DNA of 64,000 nt from Arachis hypogaea (Eukaryota > Streptophyta > Magnoliopsida > Fabales > Fabaceae): positions 52,001,353-52,065,352 of the forward strand of contig NC_092054.1 in NCBI RefSeq assembly GCF_003086295.3. The letters run 5' to 3'. Made by a program: the position numbers and the translations under genes. This document shows, in pieces, positions 10,035 to 22,757 of the stretch (its first letter is position 1; every line of letters begins with the position of its first letter). A model generated the notes under the pieces. It worked only from the letters and a program-made list of their open reading frames with translations, did not search any database and was not told the DNA's origin.

Positions 10035-12586
10035 TGGAGGTTGATAGGGGCTCAGATCTTTACCCCTTATTGTGAACTTCTTTCCTTTGCTCTCATGAAT
10101 TAGTTCAACATGCTCTAGAGACAGGATTCGGTTCACAGTTTGCGGTATGATTGGACTTCTTGTGAAGACAACTCTCATGCCAGGTGAGAAGTTCTCAATT
10201 GGAATCTTCTTGTTCCTCTAGCCCTTAGGTACTTTCTTCTTGGTGCCTCCTTCCTCAATGGTGGGTGGTGAATGCCCAACATCAAACTTAAGTTTGTTGT
10301 TAGGGGGATCCGGATGACTTTCCACAGAGAGAGAAGGTTGAAACACTAAGTGCTATATGAAAGTACCTCCTTTATCAGAGAGGGAGTGAAGGTTAGGCAT
10401 CTTAAACATTATATGGTCCTCCCATAACCTCAGAATTAACTCTCCTCTTTCTACATTAATCAAGGCCTTCCCAGTTATTAAGAAGGGCCTTCCAAAGATG
10501 ATTAGAGTCATTCTTGTCCTCTTCAATGTCAAGTATCACGAAGTCTGCAGGGAGGTAAAGGTCTTCAACCTTTACAAGGATGTTCTCCACCAGTCCATAT
10601 GCCCGTTTCAGGGACTTGTCTGCCATCTCTAGTGAGATCCTTATGGGCTGCACCTCTTGGATCCCAGCTTCTTCATCGCAAAAAAAATGCATCAGGTTTA
10701 TGCTTGATCCAAGGTCGCATAGTGCCTTCTCAAATGTAATGGTCCCTATAGTGCAGGGAATCAGGAAGCTTCCGGGATTTGGCATCTTCTAAGGTAGCCT
10801 CCTTTACACAAAGACACTGTATTCCTTGGTCAGCACCACAGTTTCATCTCCCTTCAGGGCCTTCTTTTCAGAGAATGCATTTTTCAGATAGGCCATATAG
10901 GGAGGTTTCTTCTCCAATACCTCAGCAAAAGAAATGTTGATTTGTAACTTCTTGAAGATTGCCAAGAATTGAGCGATTTGCTCATCCTCAGTCTCCTTTT
11001 TCACGTTTAGAGAGGGTTGTACTTTAGGCTCTTTCATCTCCATTCGGGCGTGCATAAGTGCATTCATAGTCTCCTCTTGAGTCTTGTTCTCCTTCAGATC
11101 CTCAGCAGCATGCTCCTCCTTGGATTCGGCCTCTTCTTCCATAGTGAGGGCTTTGCACTCTTCCCTTAGATTTATCTCCGTGTTGCTTGGAAGAGTGTTG
11201 GAGGGTCCCTCGGGTATCCTTTTGCTCAATTGACCCACTTGTATCTCCAAGTTTCTTATTGAGGACCGAGTTTCTTGTATGAAACTATGAGTGGTCTTGG
11301 AGAGGTTAGAAACTACTGTGGCTAAGTCAGAGAGGCTTTGTTGAGGCATCTCCATCTGCTGCTGAGAGGGTTGGAATTGTCTATTGTTCAACCTATTTTG
11401 GTTAGTTTCACCCTGATTATTATTGAAGCCTTGTTGAGGCCTCTACTGATCTCTCCACCCAAAGTTAGGGTAATTCCTCCATCCCTGATTGAAAGTGTTT
11501 GCATAGGGATCATTATTGGGATTTCTAAAGGAATTTTCCATGTAATTCACTTCCTCCATGGTGGTCTGAGCAAAATTACCAGTGTCTTCTTCATAGGGTG
11601 CATCTTGAGTGGTAACTGCCGAAAGTTATATATCCCACTTAAGTGTTGGGAGATCATGTTGATTTGTTGGGACATAAGCTTGTTTTGAGCCAAAATGGCA
11701 TCTAGTGTGTCCACTTTTATGACTCCTCTCTTTTGAGTAATTCCAGTGTTCACAGGGTTCCTCTCAAAAGTGTACATGTATTGGTTGTTGGCAACCATCT
11801 CAATAAGCTCATGCGCCTCTTCAGGCGTCTTCTTCATGTGCAGTGATTCGCCTGCAAAGTGATCCAGTGACATCTTGGCCATTTCAGAGAGGCCATCATA
11901 AAAGATCTCTAGCATGGTCCAATCTGAGATCATGTCTGGAGGGCATCTCCTGATCAACTACTTGTATCTTTCCTAGGCTTCGTAGAGGGATTCTTCCTCT
12001 TTCTGTCTGAAGGTCTGGACTTTCACCTTAAGCTTACTCAGCTTCTGGGGTGGGAAGAACTTGGCCAGAAATCTGGTAACTACCTTGTCCCATGTGTCCA
12101 GGCTCTCCTTAGGCTAAGAATCCAGCCATAGCTTTGCTCTGTCCCTTACAGCAAAGGGAAAGAGCATGAGCTTGTAAACCTCAGGGTTCACTCCATTTGT
12201 CTTAACAGTATCACAGATCTGCAGGAAATCAGATATGAACTTGTTAGGGTCCTCTGCGGGAGTCCATAAAACTGACAATTCTGTTGCACCAGAGTGACTA
12301 GTTGAGGCTTGAGCTCGAAATTATTGGCACCTATGGAAGGTATAGATATACTGCGCCCACAGAAGTCAGATGTGGGTGCAGTGTAAGAGCCAAGCACCTT
12401 TCTTGCCTCTTCTCCAACATTTGGATTTTTGGCTACCATAGTGGTCTCTTTAACTTCCTTCTCAAAAGATTTCGTGGGATTCTTTCCGGCTTTGTAAGCT
12501 TGGGTTTATTGCAAACACTGCCTTAAGGTCCTCTCAATTTCAAAATCAAAATCAAGAAGGGGTTCTTTATCCCTGTTCCTACTCAT
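10035..12586 (-). pseudogene. gag and protease-like region of non-autonomous FIDEL relative
   Basis: Read on the minus strand from an ATG at 12586, broken reading frames encode a gag capsid-type region (near 12120: LWLDS-PKESLDTWDKVVTRFL, the Retrotrans_gag pattern), a Gln-rich linker, an acidic Glu/Lys segment (10804-11391) and an aspartic-protease-like domain (10456-10785) with LCDLGSSINLM in place of DSGA. Several stops and frameshifts occur, for example near 11440, 11956, 12115 and 12500. After the protease there is no reverse transcriptase; instead a basic tail (near 10090-10200) reads FTRSPIIPQTVNRILSLEHVELIHE up to the junction at 10034. This suggests a gag/protease-only, non-autonomous partner rather than a truncated pol element. 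Confidence 0.75.
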
Positions 12587-13332
12587 AAACAACAAGAGAC
12601 AAAGAAAAAGTGGGAGTCTCTATGTCAGAGTATAGAGAGCTCCAAGTGAGATATCCTAAAAGAAATAAAGTAAGATAAAGTAGACAAAAAGAATTCAAGA
12701 ATAAAGATGGAGGATTTAATTTATAGATTTTCAAAAAGAAAAAAAAAGTTTTTTTTTAAGAAATTTTTCTTTAAAAGGAAAGAGAAAACACTTCAAGAAA
12801 CACCAAACTTAAATTTGAATTTAAATAAAAATAAGATAAAGATGTAAGAATTAACCTAAAACTTTTCAAAAATTAAAAAGAAAGGATTTTTAAAAGTTTA
12901 TGAAATTTTAAAAAGAAGGAAAAAGAAAGACTAAAGAAACACCAAACTTAAAATTTGAAATTAAATGAAATAACTAAAGTAGGATTCGAAAATTAAGAAA
13001 AAGATAAATAAGATAAAGATCAAAAATCAAGAAAGATTAACAAGATATGATTCAAAAAATTAAAAAGAAAATTAATTAGACCAAGAACAAATCAGTAATA
13101 GAACACCAAACTTAAATTTTGAAATTAAATCAAAATAAGATAACCAAAAATTCAAAAATAAAGAGAAAAGATAACAAGAAAGAATTCGAAAATTCAAGAA
13201 AACACAAGATCAAATTCGAAAATCAAAAGGGAAAAATACTTCAACAAAAACTAATGAAAGTATCTAATCTAAGCAATAAAACTACCGGTAGTTGTCAATC
13301 TCGAACAATCTCCAACAACGGCGCAAAAAACT
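12587..13332 (-). other. Untranslated leader and degenerate primer site
   Basis: AT-rich sequence between gag and the LTR of the minus-strand element. It contains repeated ACACCAAACTTAAA blocks (near 12802, 12938, 13101), also frequent in the leader of the 13-kb copy (29340-29560). A decayed tRNA-Asp-type primer site (CCAACAACGGCGCAA) lies at 13311-13326, just inside the LTR. No coding region is supported here. Confidence 0.6.
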
Positions 13333-14563
13333 TGGTGTGTGAAATTAGAACTCGCACCACTTTATCGACAAGTGCACCGGGTCATCCAAGTAATACCTCA
13401 GGTGAGTGAGAATCAATCTCACGGGGATTATCGGAGTAAGCAAGCAATAGTTATCCTGTTGGACATAGTCAGGCAAACAGTAAAAAGTGGTTGTAGGGTT
13501 AAAATGCACAAGCAATCAAATAAAAAACGCAATTAAAAGATTGATGTAAAACAATGATGAGAAAACAGTTAAGGTCTTAGAGATATTTACTTTTCCAGAT
13601 CAAAACGTCCTACCAAGTATTTTAACAATGAGTGATTCATTCTATCGCAAACCATAAGTGATTAAAACCTAATCTTTTTGTGATTTAATCTCCTCTAATC
13701 TTACTAAAATGCCACAGACAAGGTCAATTAATTCATATTAGAGGGTGAAGTTTAGAAACTAGTTTAGTGCCACAAAAACCTCAATTACCCAAAGCTAACA
13801 GGATTTTATGTCACTTATCCGATTAGTTTAGATAATTTGCAGTTTAGGAGGACTGTTTTCAAGCTGTAGCTCAAGCGAGATAACTCTCTTGAGAATCACG
13901 GGAGCTCATGTAGAATAAGGGTCATACTCTCGTTCCACCCAGAATCAAAAGATTAAGAACGAAAACAAAACCTTAGAATTAAATCAAACATTAATTAAAA
14001 TAAAAAAGTAATAATATTAATCTATGGAAATAAATAGAGCTCCTAACCTTAACTAGGAGGTTTAGTTGCTCATAACTTTACAGAGAAAAATAGGTTTCTG
14101 AAAATATGCAGAAGGGAAGATCTCCTAAACCTAATAGATCTTCTCCTATAAATACTAATCTAATAATTAATGCTAAATCTAAAAGATATTATTTTAAAAT
14201 AAAAATTACAAATATAAGATAAGATAAGCCTAAGGAATGCGAAATCCACTGTAGAGGCCCAATAGGTGAATGACTCGGACAGCAAGCTGGCGTTGAACAT
14301 CAGGATTAGGCGTTGAACGCCCAGAAAGGAGTTGCGCTTCTGACTTCTTACCCCTTGCTAGGGGGTGCTCGTAGCTTTCCTATTTCTTGCTCCAGGCTTC
14401 TCCAAACTGCTCCGAATTTCACCTAAAATCATTAAAACACAAGAAAAACTCAAAGTAGCATCCAAAGGTGAATTTCGCACTAAAATATAATAAAATTTAA
14501 TAAAATCAAACTAAAAATAATATAAAAACAACTAGAAAAAGGGTATAAGATGCTCACGCATCA
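13333..14563 (-). repeat. 5' LTR of minus-strand FIDEL-like element
   Basis: On the plus strand it starts TGGTGTGTGAAATT and ends GCTCACGCATCA, corresponding to TGATG(A/C)G(C/T)...CACCA ends of the family with substitutions. It is about 1231 bp, shorter than the roughly 1.53-1.64 kb of other copies, and more diverged. It contains AGTAATACCTCAGGTGAGTG, shared by all family LTRs, and one pair of TTGAACGCCCAG-type palindromes near 14285-14322. Confidence 0.8.
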
Positions 14564-15090
14564 AGGCCATAGACAAGGACGTGTCTTGGTCCTTCTTCAG
14601 CAAGCAGCGTCAATACAGACAAATTCTCCCGAAGGAAATCCATAAGTTTGTGAATTCCTTTATATTAGAATATATACATTATAACAGAAGAATTGCAATA
14701 CTTGAAATATGAGATATTGTAAACCCAACAAACCAAATGGATAAGATCCATCTAACTCTATATACATATGTTCTTATCCCTAATTTAACTATTAAAATGA
14801 ACTTATCAGTAGTTTCCTTTCTTAAAACACATGCCAGATTAAAAAAAATTCTAATTTATGCACTATTAGTAATGAAGAAAGAATAAATATGCCAAGCCTG
14901 TGAAGGTCTGCAATAGCTAGTGCCCTCAGTAAGTAGAAATTACTACGATCAAGGCAAAATTATATTCTAGTATAGCATTTTGCAACTGCAGATTTATTCC
15001 AAGCATTCAACTTCAACTTTCATCAGAATGAATGAAAGGTAGTCTTTTAAATAAGAAAAGGTAGCCAATAGTAAAAAATTAAAAACTTAC
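14564..15090. other. Non-coding region, no gene recognised
   Basis: The stretch lies between the LTR and the helicase remnant. A short minus-strand open stretch (near 14570-14650, reading MDFLRENLSVLTLLAEEG) looks protein-like but has no start, clear exon borders or family I can name. The rest is AT-rich. Confidence 0.4.
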
Positions 15091-15521
15091 ATCATCACTA
15101 TCGACATCACTGGTTGAATTTGTAACCTAACACCTATCATTTTTACTTTATCCTTAAACTAAATGCTCCCTTAGTTACAGCCGTTGAAGACACAAAAGAA
15201 ATTGCAAGCCCCTTGGTGCAAAATCTACTAGCTCTTCCAACAGATCAGTTTAAACAAAAATAAAACCATGTAAATATAGATGGCATAATGGTTAAATTAG
15301 TAGTAGATAATGTGCTAATTTAATTCATATCATTTTTCTCAAAAGAAAAAGTCTTAATGAATTGCAACCAATTACCCTATGCAGGTAAGTGTCAATAGAA
15401 TCAGGCATTTCATAGTTGATAACTATGTTAACCCATTCTATGACAATATCCCTGCCTACTAATATGTTGCCACAACAAGAATCCTTTGCCTTCCTTCTTG
15501 ATGCCTTTGTATCATTTCAAC
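15091..15521 (-). pseudogene. UAP56-type DEAD-box RNA helicase fragment
   Basis: Two decayed exons of the C-terminal helicase domain are visible on the minus strand. The first (about 15521-15376) corresponds to RYKG.[41 protein letters not shown]: the sequence still reads as ILVx[12 protein letters not shown] and DTYLHR, but with a frameshift around GTTGTGGCAACA and stops. It ends at a possible donor (GTAATT). The second (about 15240-15091) reads GRASRFCTKGLAISFVSST, matching the GRAGRFGTKGLAITFVSS motif VI region, then SDVDSDD before GTAAG. Retained intron positions argue for a duplicated rather than retroposed copy. The ATP-binding half and DECD box are not found, so it cannot be active. 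Confidence 0.72.
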
Positions 15522-17569
15522 CTGAAATACAAATTACATGTTGTCAAAATGATACTATTCACTTGATAGGTAGAAATAAAAAAGCACGCAAATTTATCAC
15601 TTGATATAGTATCATCACTGATAGTCATGGATACCATGTATATCGCGCTTAGGAGATACCGTGAAAAAATAAAAACTAAAAAAAACACACGGTAACAACT
15701 AACTAACTGTTCATCCAAACTTAAAAATATACAGCTCCTCTTGACAAAATATATCAACCCATCTTGCAAATGGAATATGAACTTAAAGTCAAAATTACTG
15801 TAAACAAATAAAATAAAACATAGAGCATTGAACTTGTAATCTGTTATGCCATTTCATAAATTAGAAATTAGAACCAACTAAAATTACAAAGGAAATAACA
15901 CAATATTGCTTTCACCAATCCATGAAACAACTTTCAAGTTCCAAACTAATATAACTTTCTGTTCTCAAAAATTACACAGAAAATGATGACTCGGAGCTGA
16001 AAAAGCTGGGCAATTTGCCAGTATCGAAGCTAGCAACCAAGTCAAACAAAAACAAAAACTTATGATAAACTAATATTCTGCTGCTTTTAATTATTATCAT
16101 TGAACCTGTTATGCTATTATTGAGTTGAATCAGCATATCATCTCAATCACGGACGGAAGAACATAAATCTTCTTTGGAATGAGCCCTAAATGCTCGCCGT
16201 CAGATAGAATATAAACTCCACTTCTGCCTAAAATGTCCTCCACCTCAATAAAATTTACATTGCCAAGCACAGAGAAAACACTGAATTAGTTCAACTGTAA
16301 GCAAGCCTAAAAGAAATTAAAAGAGCTAAAGACTTGGAATATGATTTCATTGAATGTCATGACTACATATATATCTTAGAAAGCTTGAAACCCAAAATAG
16401 ACAGGTCGTGTTATATATGTAAAAAAGAACATGTAAGCAATTATTATTCTAATTATCTATTTAGAATCCAATTAACTCGGTTTTGGATCAAATTAAATTG
16501 CATAAAGCAAAGAAAAAACATAACAAAAGCCTAAAATCAGAAACAACAAGGTTGCAAGAGAGCGGTGATAACAACAACAACTACAGCGATAGTGCTTGAA
16601 CGACGTCGTTAAGGGCTGAGAGAAGGCAGAAACAGAGACTGAGTGAGAGAGAAGGATACCTGAGGACGGCGGCGCTGTTTGTGACGACAGCAGCGGTGAT
16701 GCTTTGGAGGTTGGTGACGGCACGACAGACTGAGAGAACAAGTCATCCAATGAGGCGGTTATGCTTTGGTGGCACGACGATGGCGACAGAATGGAGGAGG
16801 AGCAACAGGCCGTAAGGCATTACCGAGAATTAGGGTTCATTCTCTGGAAGCATGATTTGGAGAAGAAGCAAAATTCAGTTTTTAATATTTTAATAAATTA
16901 TACAATTACCTATTTTAAAAAATGATTTAATTACAAAATAACCTAATCATAGTTAACATAACCAATTAAAGAGTGATATGTCATAGAGGGTAATTTACAT
17001 GTTATTATAGGAAGTGTAGAATAGAATTTACCATATATTTTGTTAGTTGAGTGTAAATGTTCTAGATACATGGTCTTTTAAAAATTTCTATATTTTGCAT
17101 CAAAATTTTTTATGTTGTGTATCAAAATTTTTATGTTGTGAATCAAAATTGTTATGCTCTAATTTTTTAATAGGAGAAGAAGATGAAGAAGACAACGACG
17201 ATGATAATGATAATGAAAGAAAGTAAAAAAAAAAAGAAGGAGGAAAGAAAATCAAACAAGAGAAGAAGAAAAAACGATAGCAACGACAACACGTATATAT
17301 GTACGCTCGAAGAAGAAGCGCACTATGACTTAGTTAAATATTTGTTTTAAAAAATTTGGACTACTAACTTTATTGTTTAGCAATAGTTATTATAGACTTT
17401 TATCAATTTAAAATATTAATTGTCCAAAATTGCGCGGTAGATGTACATTGTCTAGCTAACAGTCAAGCTTGAAAGTCTAGGCGTAATGGTTGGGTTTTTA
17501 TGTATACAAATTATTTAGGAAACAAAATTTTGAGAAAATCCTAAAACAACTCTCGTTATAGATTTCTTC

Positions 17570-17607
<38 letters not shown>

Positions 17608-17903
17608 ATTACAAGATATTAAAATATGAGTTTAATTTTAATGTATTAATACTATAAAAATACACAATTGTCCAATTATTTTTTTTGGATAATTATTTAC
17701 GTTATCAATATAAAATATAATTATTTTATTAATGTGACGTTATATGATTGGATATACACGTAAAATTATTTTACACTGACTCTACATTAAAATTATATTG
17801 TTAAGATATTTATATATAGAATTTATTAACCTATTACGAGTAGCTTGATTTTTAAATTATTCATGTTATTAAATTGCTACCTGTTGACATACCAAAAACC
17901 TCT
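15522..17903. other. AT-rich intergenic sequence, no gene supported
   Basis: I see no convincing gene. Near 16170-16260 the minus strand reads VNFIEVEDILGRSGVYILSDGEHLGLIPKKIYVLPSVIEM, which looks like conserved protein but has no identifiable family, start or continuation. From 16530 to 16860 the minus strand is Ser/Ala/Leu-rich and GC-richer, with a possible 5'-end character (it begins near ATGCTTCCAGAG). A (TTA)n microsatellite lies at about 17570-17604. Purine-rich low-complexity sequence lies at 17165-17280. Confidence 0.4.
17570..17604. repeat. (ATT)n microsatellite
   Basis: About eleven to twelve uninterrupted TTA/ATT units. Confidence 0.9.
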
Positions 17904-18224
17904 GGCACCGTTTGGTTGATGTCTGTGTATGCCAAAGACAGAAACACGGTGGGGCGTATTTTTTATTTGAAACATGAGACACAAATTAAGAGAGACACGG
18001 TGACGTAGAGATACCCATAAAAAACATGTGTTTTGTGTCTTTCCAATTAGCTGAGACACTAATTTTTAAGTTGAGACACTGGAAATTTTTACCATTTTAT
18101 CCCTTCAACCTAATTTTTTTCTTCAACCATTCTACATTTCCCCTCTCAGCCTCCATACTCTCTGCTCATTATTGTTGCCCGATTTGGGCTTCAATGGCGT
18201 TGCTTCCATCCTCTCTATGGTGGC

Positions 18225-19767
18225 TGGTGCACGAAACTGACTCTACACGTTTCGCGCAGATAGACAGGCAAGTATACCAGAGCGTCCAAGTAATACTTCA
18301 GGTGAGTGAGGGTCGATCCCACGGAGATTGTTGGTGTAAGCAAGCCGTGGTTATCTTGCAAATCTTAGTTAGGTGGATAGAAAATATAGTTGTCACGAGA
18401 AAACGTATAAAACAGATAAATAAATAAAACGTAACTAGGTAGGTGTGAAATCAATGATATGAGACCAGTTGAGGCTTCAGAGATCCTTTGTCTTTTCGGA
18501 TTAACTTTTCTTACTGTCTACTTCAATAACTTTCTGATTCCTTCAATGGCAACCGTAAGTGATTAACTCATGTCCTCTCATCAAGTTAACCTCCTCTACT
18601 GCAGCAATCCACCATGTTGAGATGACTCATGTCCTCTCATCAAGCCACCTCTAGGCTTCTCACCGTAGCAGAAGATGAAGCTCTAAGCAATCCACTCCCC
18701 TTCACGATCCTACTCAAGGTGCCACAGACAAGGCAGATCTTCTGGATCAAAAAGTGTTGCTTCTCTTACTCTAACCTTAACGCCACAGAGACCTCATGCA
18801 ACTGTAGTCAATGAAATTTCATGTCACGTATCCAAAGTTGCTCAGATTCTCTATTGGAATCCGCAATGCAATCTCTAGCTTTAGTTCAATGCTATCTGGG
18901 TCAGGACTCGCACGGAACCCATGTAGAACAAGGATGATTGTCAAGGGTCACCCTCAATTCATGAGATGAAGAACGAGAATGCATAAGAGAATAGAATCAG
19001 ACTTGCATTGAAATAGAACAGTAATATTATTTATCCATGAAACTCAGCAGAGCTCCGAACCTTAACCTTAGGTGGTTAGTGACTCATACTGTACAAAAGT
19101 GATGAATTCGAATGGGGGGAAGAAGATCAAAAAATTTTAACAAGAGTGATCTTCTCCTATAAATACTAATCTAGTAACTAAGGATTACACAAATATGATA
19201 GACTAGACTTAGAGGTGCGAAAATCCACTTTTTGGACCTACTTGGTGAGTGTTTGGGCTGAGCTAAGGGTGTCTCTACATGCTAATACCCCTTAGGGGCA
19301 TTGAAACTCCCTTTTGAGCGTTCAATGCCAGCTACCCCCTTTTGGGCATTGAACGCCAAGAATATGGCTGGTGTTTGGCATTGAACGCCAGTTTTGGGCC
19401 TTCATTTCCGAAGCAAAGTATACACTATTATATATTTCTGGAAAGCCCTGGATGTTAGATTTCCATAGTCGTTAAGAGTGCGCCATTTGGACTTTTAGAG
19501 CTCCCGAAAAGCTCTTTCGAGTGCACGGAGGTCAGATCCTGATAGTATCTGCAGTTCTTTCTCTGTCCCTAAATCAGACTTTTGCTCAAGCTCCTCAATT
19601 TCAGCCAGAAAATATCTGAAATCACCATAAAACACAAAAAATCAAAGTGGAATCCAAAAATGTGAATTTTTCACTAAAACCTATGAAAACATAATAAAAC
19701 TTAAACAAAACATAACAAAAACTATATGAAAATTATGCTAAAAAGCGTATAAAATATCCGCTCATTA
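18225..19767 (-). repeat. 3' LTR of the 13-kb FIDEL-like element
   Basis: 1543 bp, TGGTGCACG...CTCATTA on the plus strand (the last bases are mutated from CTCATCA). It includes an internal partial duplication of ACTCATGTCCTCTCATCAAG near 18569-18648 that is absent or shorter in the partner LTR, and palindromes at 19313-19395. Confidence 0.9.
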
Positions 19768-21162
19768 GAACACCAAACTTAAATTGTTGCTTGTCCCCAA
19801 GCAACCAAAAACAAAGTAGGATATAAATAAGAGAAGGATACAATAAATCTCAGAGTTCTCAATGAAGCTCAGTCTCAATTAGATGAGCAGGACTAGTAGC
19901 TTTTTGCTTCTGAATAGTTTTGGCATCTCACTCTCCTTTGAAGCTCAAGAATAGTTGGCATCTTTAGGAACTCAGAATCCAGATGATATTATTGACTCTC
20001 CTAGTTTAGTTCTTTTTTATTCTTGAACACAACTTCTTTTGATTCTTGGCCTTGACTCTAGGCACTGTGTTTTTCAGTATTACCACCGGATACATAAATG
20101 CCACAGACACTTAAATGGGTGAACCCCTTAGGATTGTGATTCAGCTTTGCTAGAATCCCCAGCTAATGGTGTCCAGAGTTCTTAAGCACTCTTTTTGCTT
20201 TGGATCACGACTTTAACTGCTCAGTCTCAAGCTTTTCACTTGACACCTTCACACCACAAGCATATAGTTAGGGGAGGAGTTCATTTGAACTTTTTAGGCC
20301 GAGATTTTTGTTTTCTTTTGGGCCCTCCTATCCATTGATGCTCAAAGCCTTGGATCCTTGCTCTTGCCTTTTAGTTTAAAGAGCTATTGGCTTTTTCTGC
20401 TTGCTTTTTTTTCGCATATATTTTTTTTCTTTTATTATTTTTTGCTGCTTTTTCTTGCTTCAAGAATCAATTTTTGGATTTTTCATATTACCAATAATAC
20501 TTCACTTTTATCATCCTTCTTTCAAGAGCCAACATTCTTAACTCCAACATCAAATATGCACTATTCATTCATGCATTCAGAAAACAAAAGCAATGCCACC
20601 ACATCAAATAATCGAACTATTCTTAATATATAACTCGAAATTTATTTACCTTTACTGCTTCTAAAAAATCAAAATTTTATTCAAGTTCAATGAGATGATA
20701 AGAGGAACATTTTATAGCTGATTGGAAAATAAAAATTTAAATCCTAATGATGCTCATGTAATTCTTAAATTAAAAGACAAAAAATTAAATAAACATATGA
20801 ACTTAAATACTACTAGTGATCATGTAAATCTAAACATAAGAGACAGGAATTAGAATAGCGACAAAAATAGGGAGGATGAACTCAACCACCTTAATCGTGG
20901 CAGGCATTAGGCTCTTCAGGGGATAATTTCTGACGCTTCAGCTCTTCTAGCTCACACCCCTGCTTCTCTTGTTCCTTGACTAGTTTGCAAAGCATGCTAG
21001 TCTGGTCTTTTTGCTCCTCTCTTAATTGATCCAAGGTTGTCTGCAATTGTGCAACAGATGCTTATAGATGGGTCCAATATTCAATTGGACTGATCTCTTA
21101 CGTCTTCAGAGGCTCAGGAGTCTTCCTTTTGGGATGATCAGCTGGTACTTGGGCGCTTTCCA
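19768..21162 (-). other. 3' non-coding region of the 13-kb element
   Basis: The sequence next to the LTR (ACACCAAACTTAAATTGTTGC) mirrors the pre-LTR sequence of the plus-strand copy (4780-4804). The section to about 20640 parallels 3890-4804. From 20880 to 21162 the minus strand is the decayed C-terminal part of the env-position ORF, with many stops. Confidence 0.65.
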
Positions 21163-21993
21163 TCACTTCTTGGTGATTGGGCTTTCTGCTGGGATAAATG
21201 AGTCTTTGTTAATCAGAACTCTAGCCTCCTTGCATAAGCGAAAAATAAGGTTTGGATAGGCTAATCTGGCTTGAGTTGACATCTTGTTTGCAACCTTGTA
21301 TAGCTCAAAGGGGATCAATTGGTGGACTTTCACCTCATTCCCCATCATGATGCAGTGAATCATCACCACCCTTCTGATGGTAACTTCAGAGCGGTTGCTA
21401 GTAGGGAGTATAGAACGCCCAATGAAGTCCAACCAATCCCTAGAAACTGATTTGAGATCCAATCTTCTCAGTTGGTTTGGTTTACCTTTTGTGTTATTGA
21501 TCCACTAAGTTCCAGGCAGACATATGTCTTCTAGAATTTGAAGCAATTTTGGATTAGCCACCATCTTCCTATAAAAGGATTCTGGATCATCCCTTTGTGG
21601 AGGTAACTTGAAGATCTCTCACACCTTGTCAAGATGGAAATAGAGAGTCTTCCCTCGCACCATGGTGTAAAAAGTATGGAATCTTTGTCCATCTTTCTTT
21701 TGCTTATCTGTCATCCACAAATTTGCATAGAATTCATGAATCATTGTTATTCCAACAGTGATCTCAGGGTTGGCTAGGATCTCCCAACTTCTCTTTCAAA
21801 TTTTCTCTTGGGTCTCTGGATACTCATCTTCTTTTAATTCGAATTTGGCCTCCGGGATCACTGTCCTCTTGCACATTATTTTGTAATAATTATCTTCAGG
21901 CTGCTTTATGTAAAATCTAAGAGGTTTGAAAACAACTATTTGGTTGTCTTCTTTCTTGCTTCTTGAAGTGGAATTTCCACTTTTTGGAGCCAT
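21163..21993 (-). pseudogene. Env-position ORF of Athila/FIDEL type
   Basis: On the minus strand from ATG at 21993 it reads MAPKSGNSTSRSKKEDNQIV... then, after a stop near 21796, WEILANPEITVGITMIHEFYANLWMTD and YTMVRGKTLYFHLDKV, and finally a 99-residue block ending at 21163. At least three stops interrupt it (near 21797, 21620 and 21507). The plan (reverse-transcribing polyprotein, then a separate ORF before the LTR) and sequence style are those of the plant transposon protein domain in Athila-type elements. I infer the same domain in the ORF at 55523-56833. No signal peptide or membrane segment is evident. Confidence 0.65.
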
Positions 21994-22514
21994 GAAATTC
22001 GAATGGAGTGAGAAGGCAAGGCTCTTTTCACACCAAACTTAAAAGGTTTGCTCATCCTCGAGCAAAAGAGAAGAAAGAAGACGAAGAGGAGGAGAAGAAT
22101 TCGAAATTAGTGTGGATAAGGGAGTGTGTGGGGCGAATGTTATATATAGGGAAGGGAGGGAAGGTTTTTGAAATCAATTAGATAAAAGATAAACAAGATA
22201 TGATTTATACTTTAGTAAAAGATAGAAAAAAAGATAGGTTTTAAAATAAAAAAGATATGAAAAAGATAAAAAGATAAGATAGAAGGTATGAAAAAGACTT
22301 TAAAGTTAAACAAAAGATATGAAAAAGAATTGAAAAAGATATAAGATTTTGAAAAAAATTTGAAAAAGAATTGAAAAAAATTTGAAAAGATTTTAAATTT
22401 AAAAAGATTTGAAATTAAAATATGATGGTTTAGAGAATCGTGTTTAAAAGATATGATTGAAAAGATAAAAATTGGAAAAGATAAGCTTTGAAAAAGTCAA
22501 CAACTTCCCTAACC

Positions 22515-22757
22515 TGTTTTGGGCGTTGAATGCCCAGAATGCCTTGATTCTGGCGTTCAACGCCATGCTAGTACTCCTTCTGAGCGTTGAACGCCCAGCT
22601 AGTGCCCCTTGGCTGGCGTTCAACGCCAGGCTTTCTGCCCCTGGAGGGCGTTCAATGCCCAACCAGTACCTCCTGGCTGGCGTTGAACGCCAGTCTTTCT
22701 GCCTCTTAGGGGCGTTCAACGCCCCTCTTTCCCTCTTGCCTAGTGTTCAATGCCAGC
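22515..22757. repeat. GGCGTTCAACGCC palindrome array
   Basis: About nine near-palindromic units, such as TGGCGTTCAACGCCA, GGGCGTTGAATGCCC and GGGGCGTTCAACGCCCC, occur at about 25-35-bp spacing in the 3' region of the 13-kb element. Inter-unit sequence varies while the palindrome arms stay paired, including units where both arms changed (GGGGCG...CGCCCC). Confidence 0.88.
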
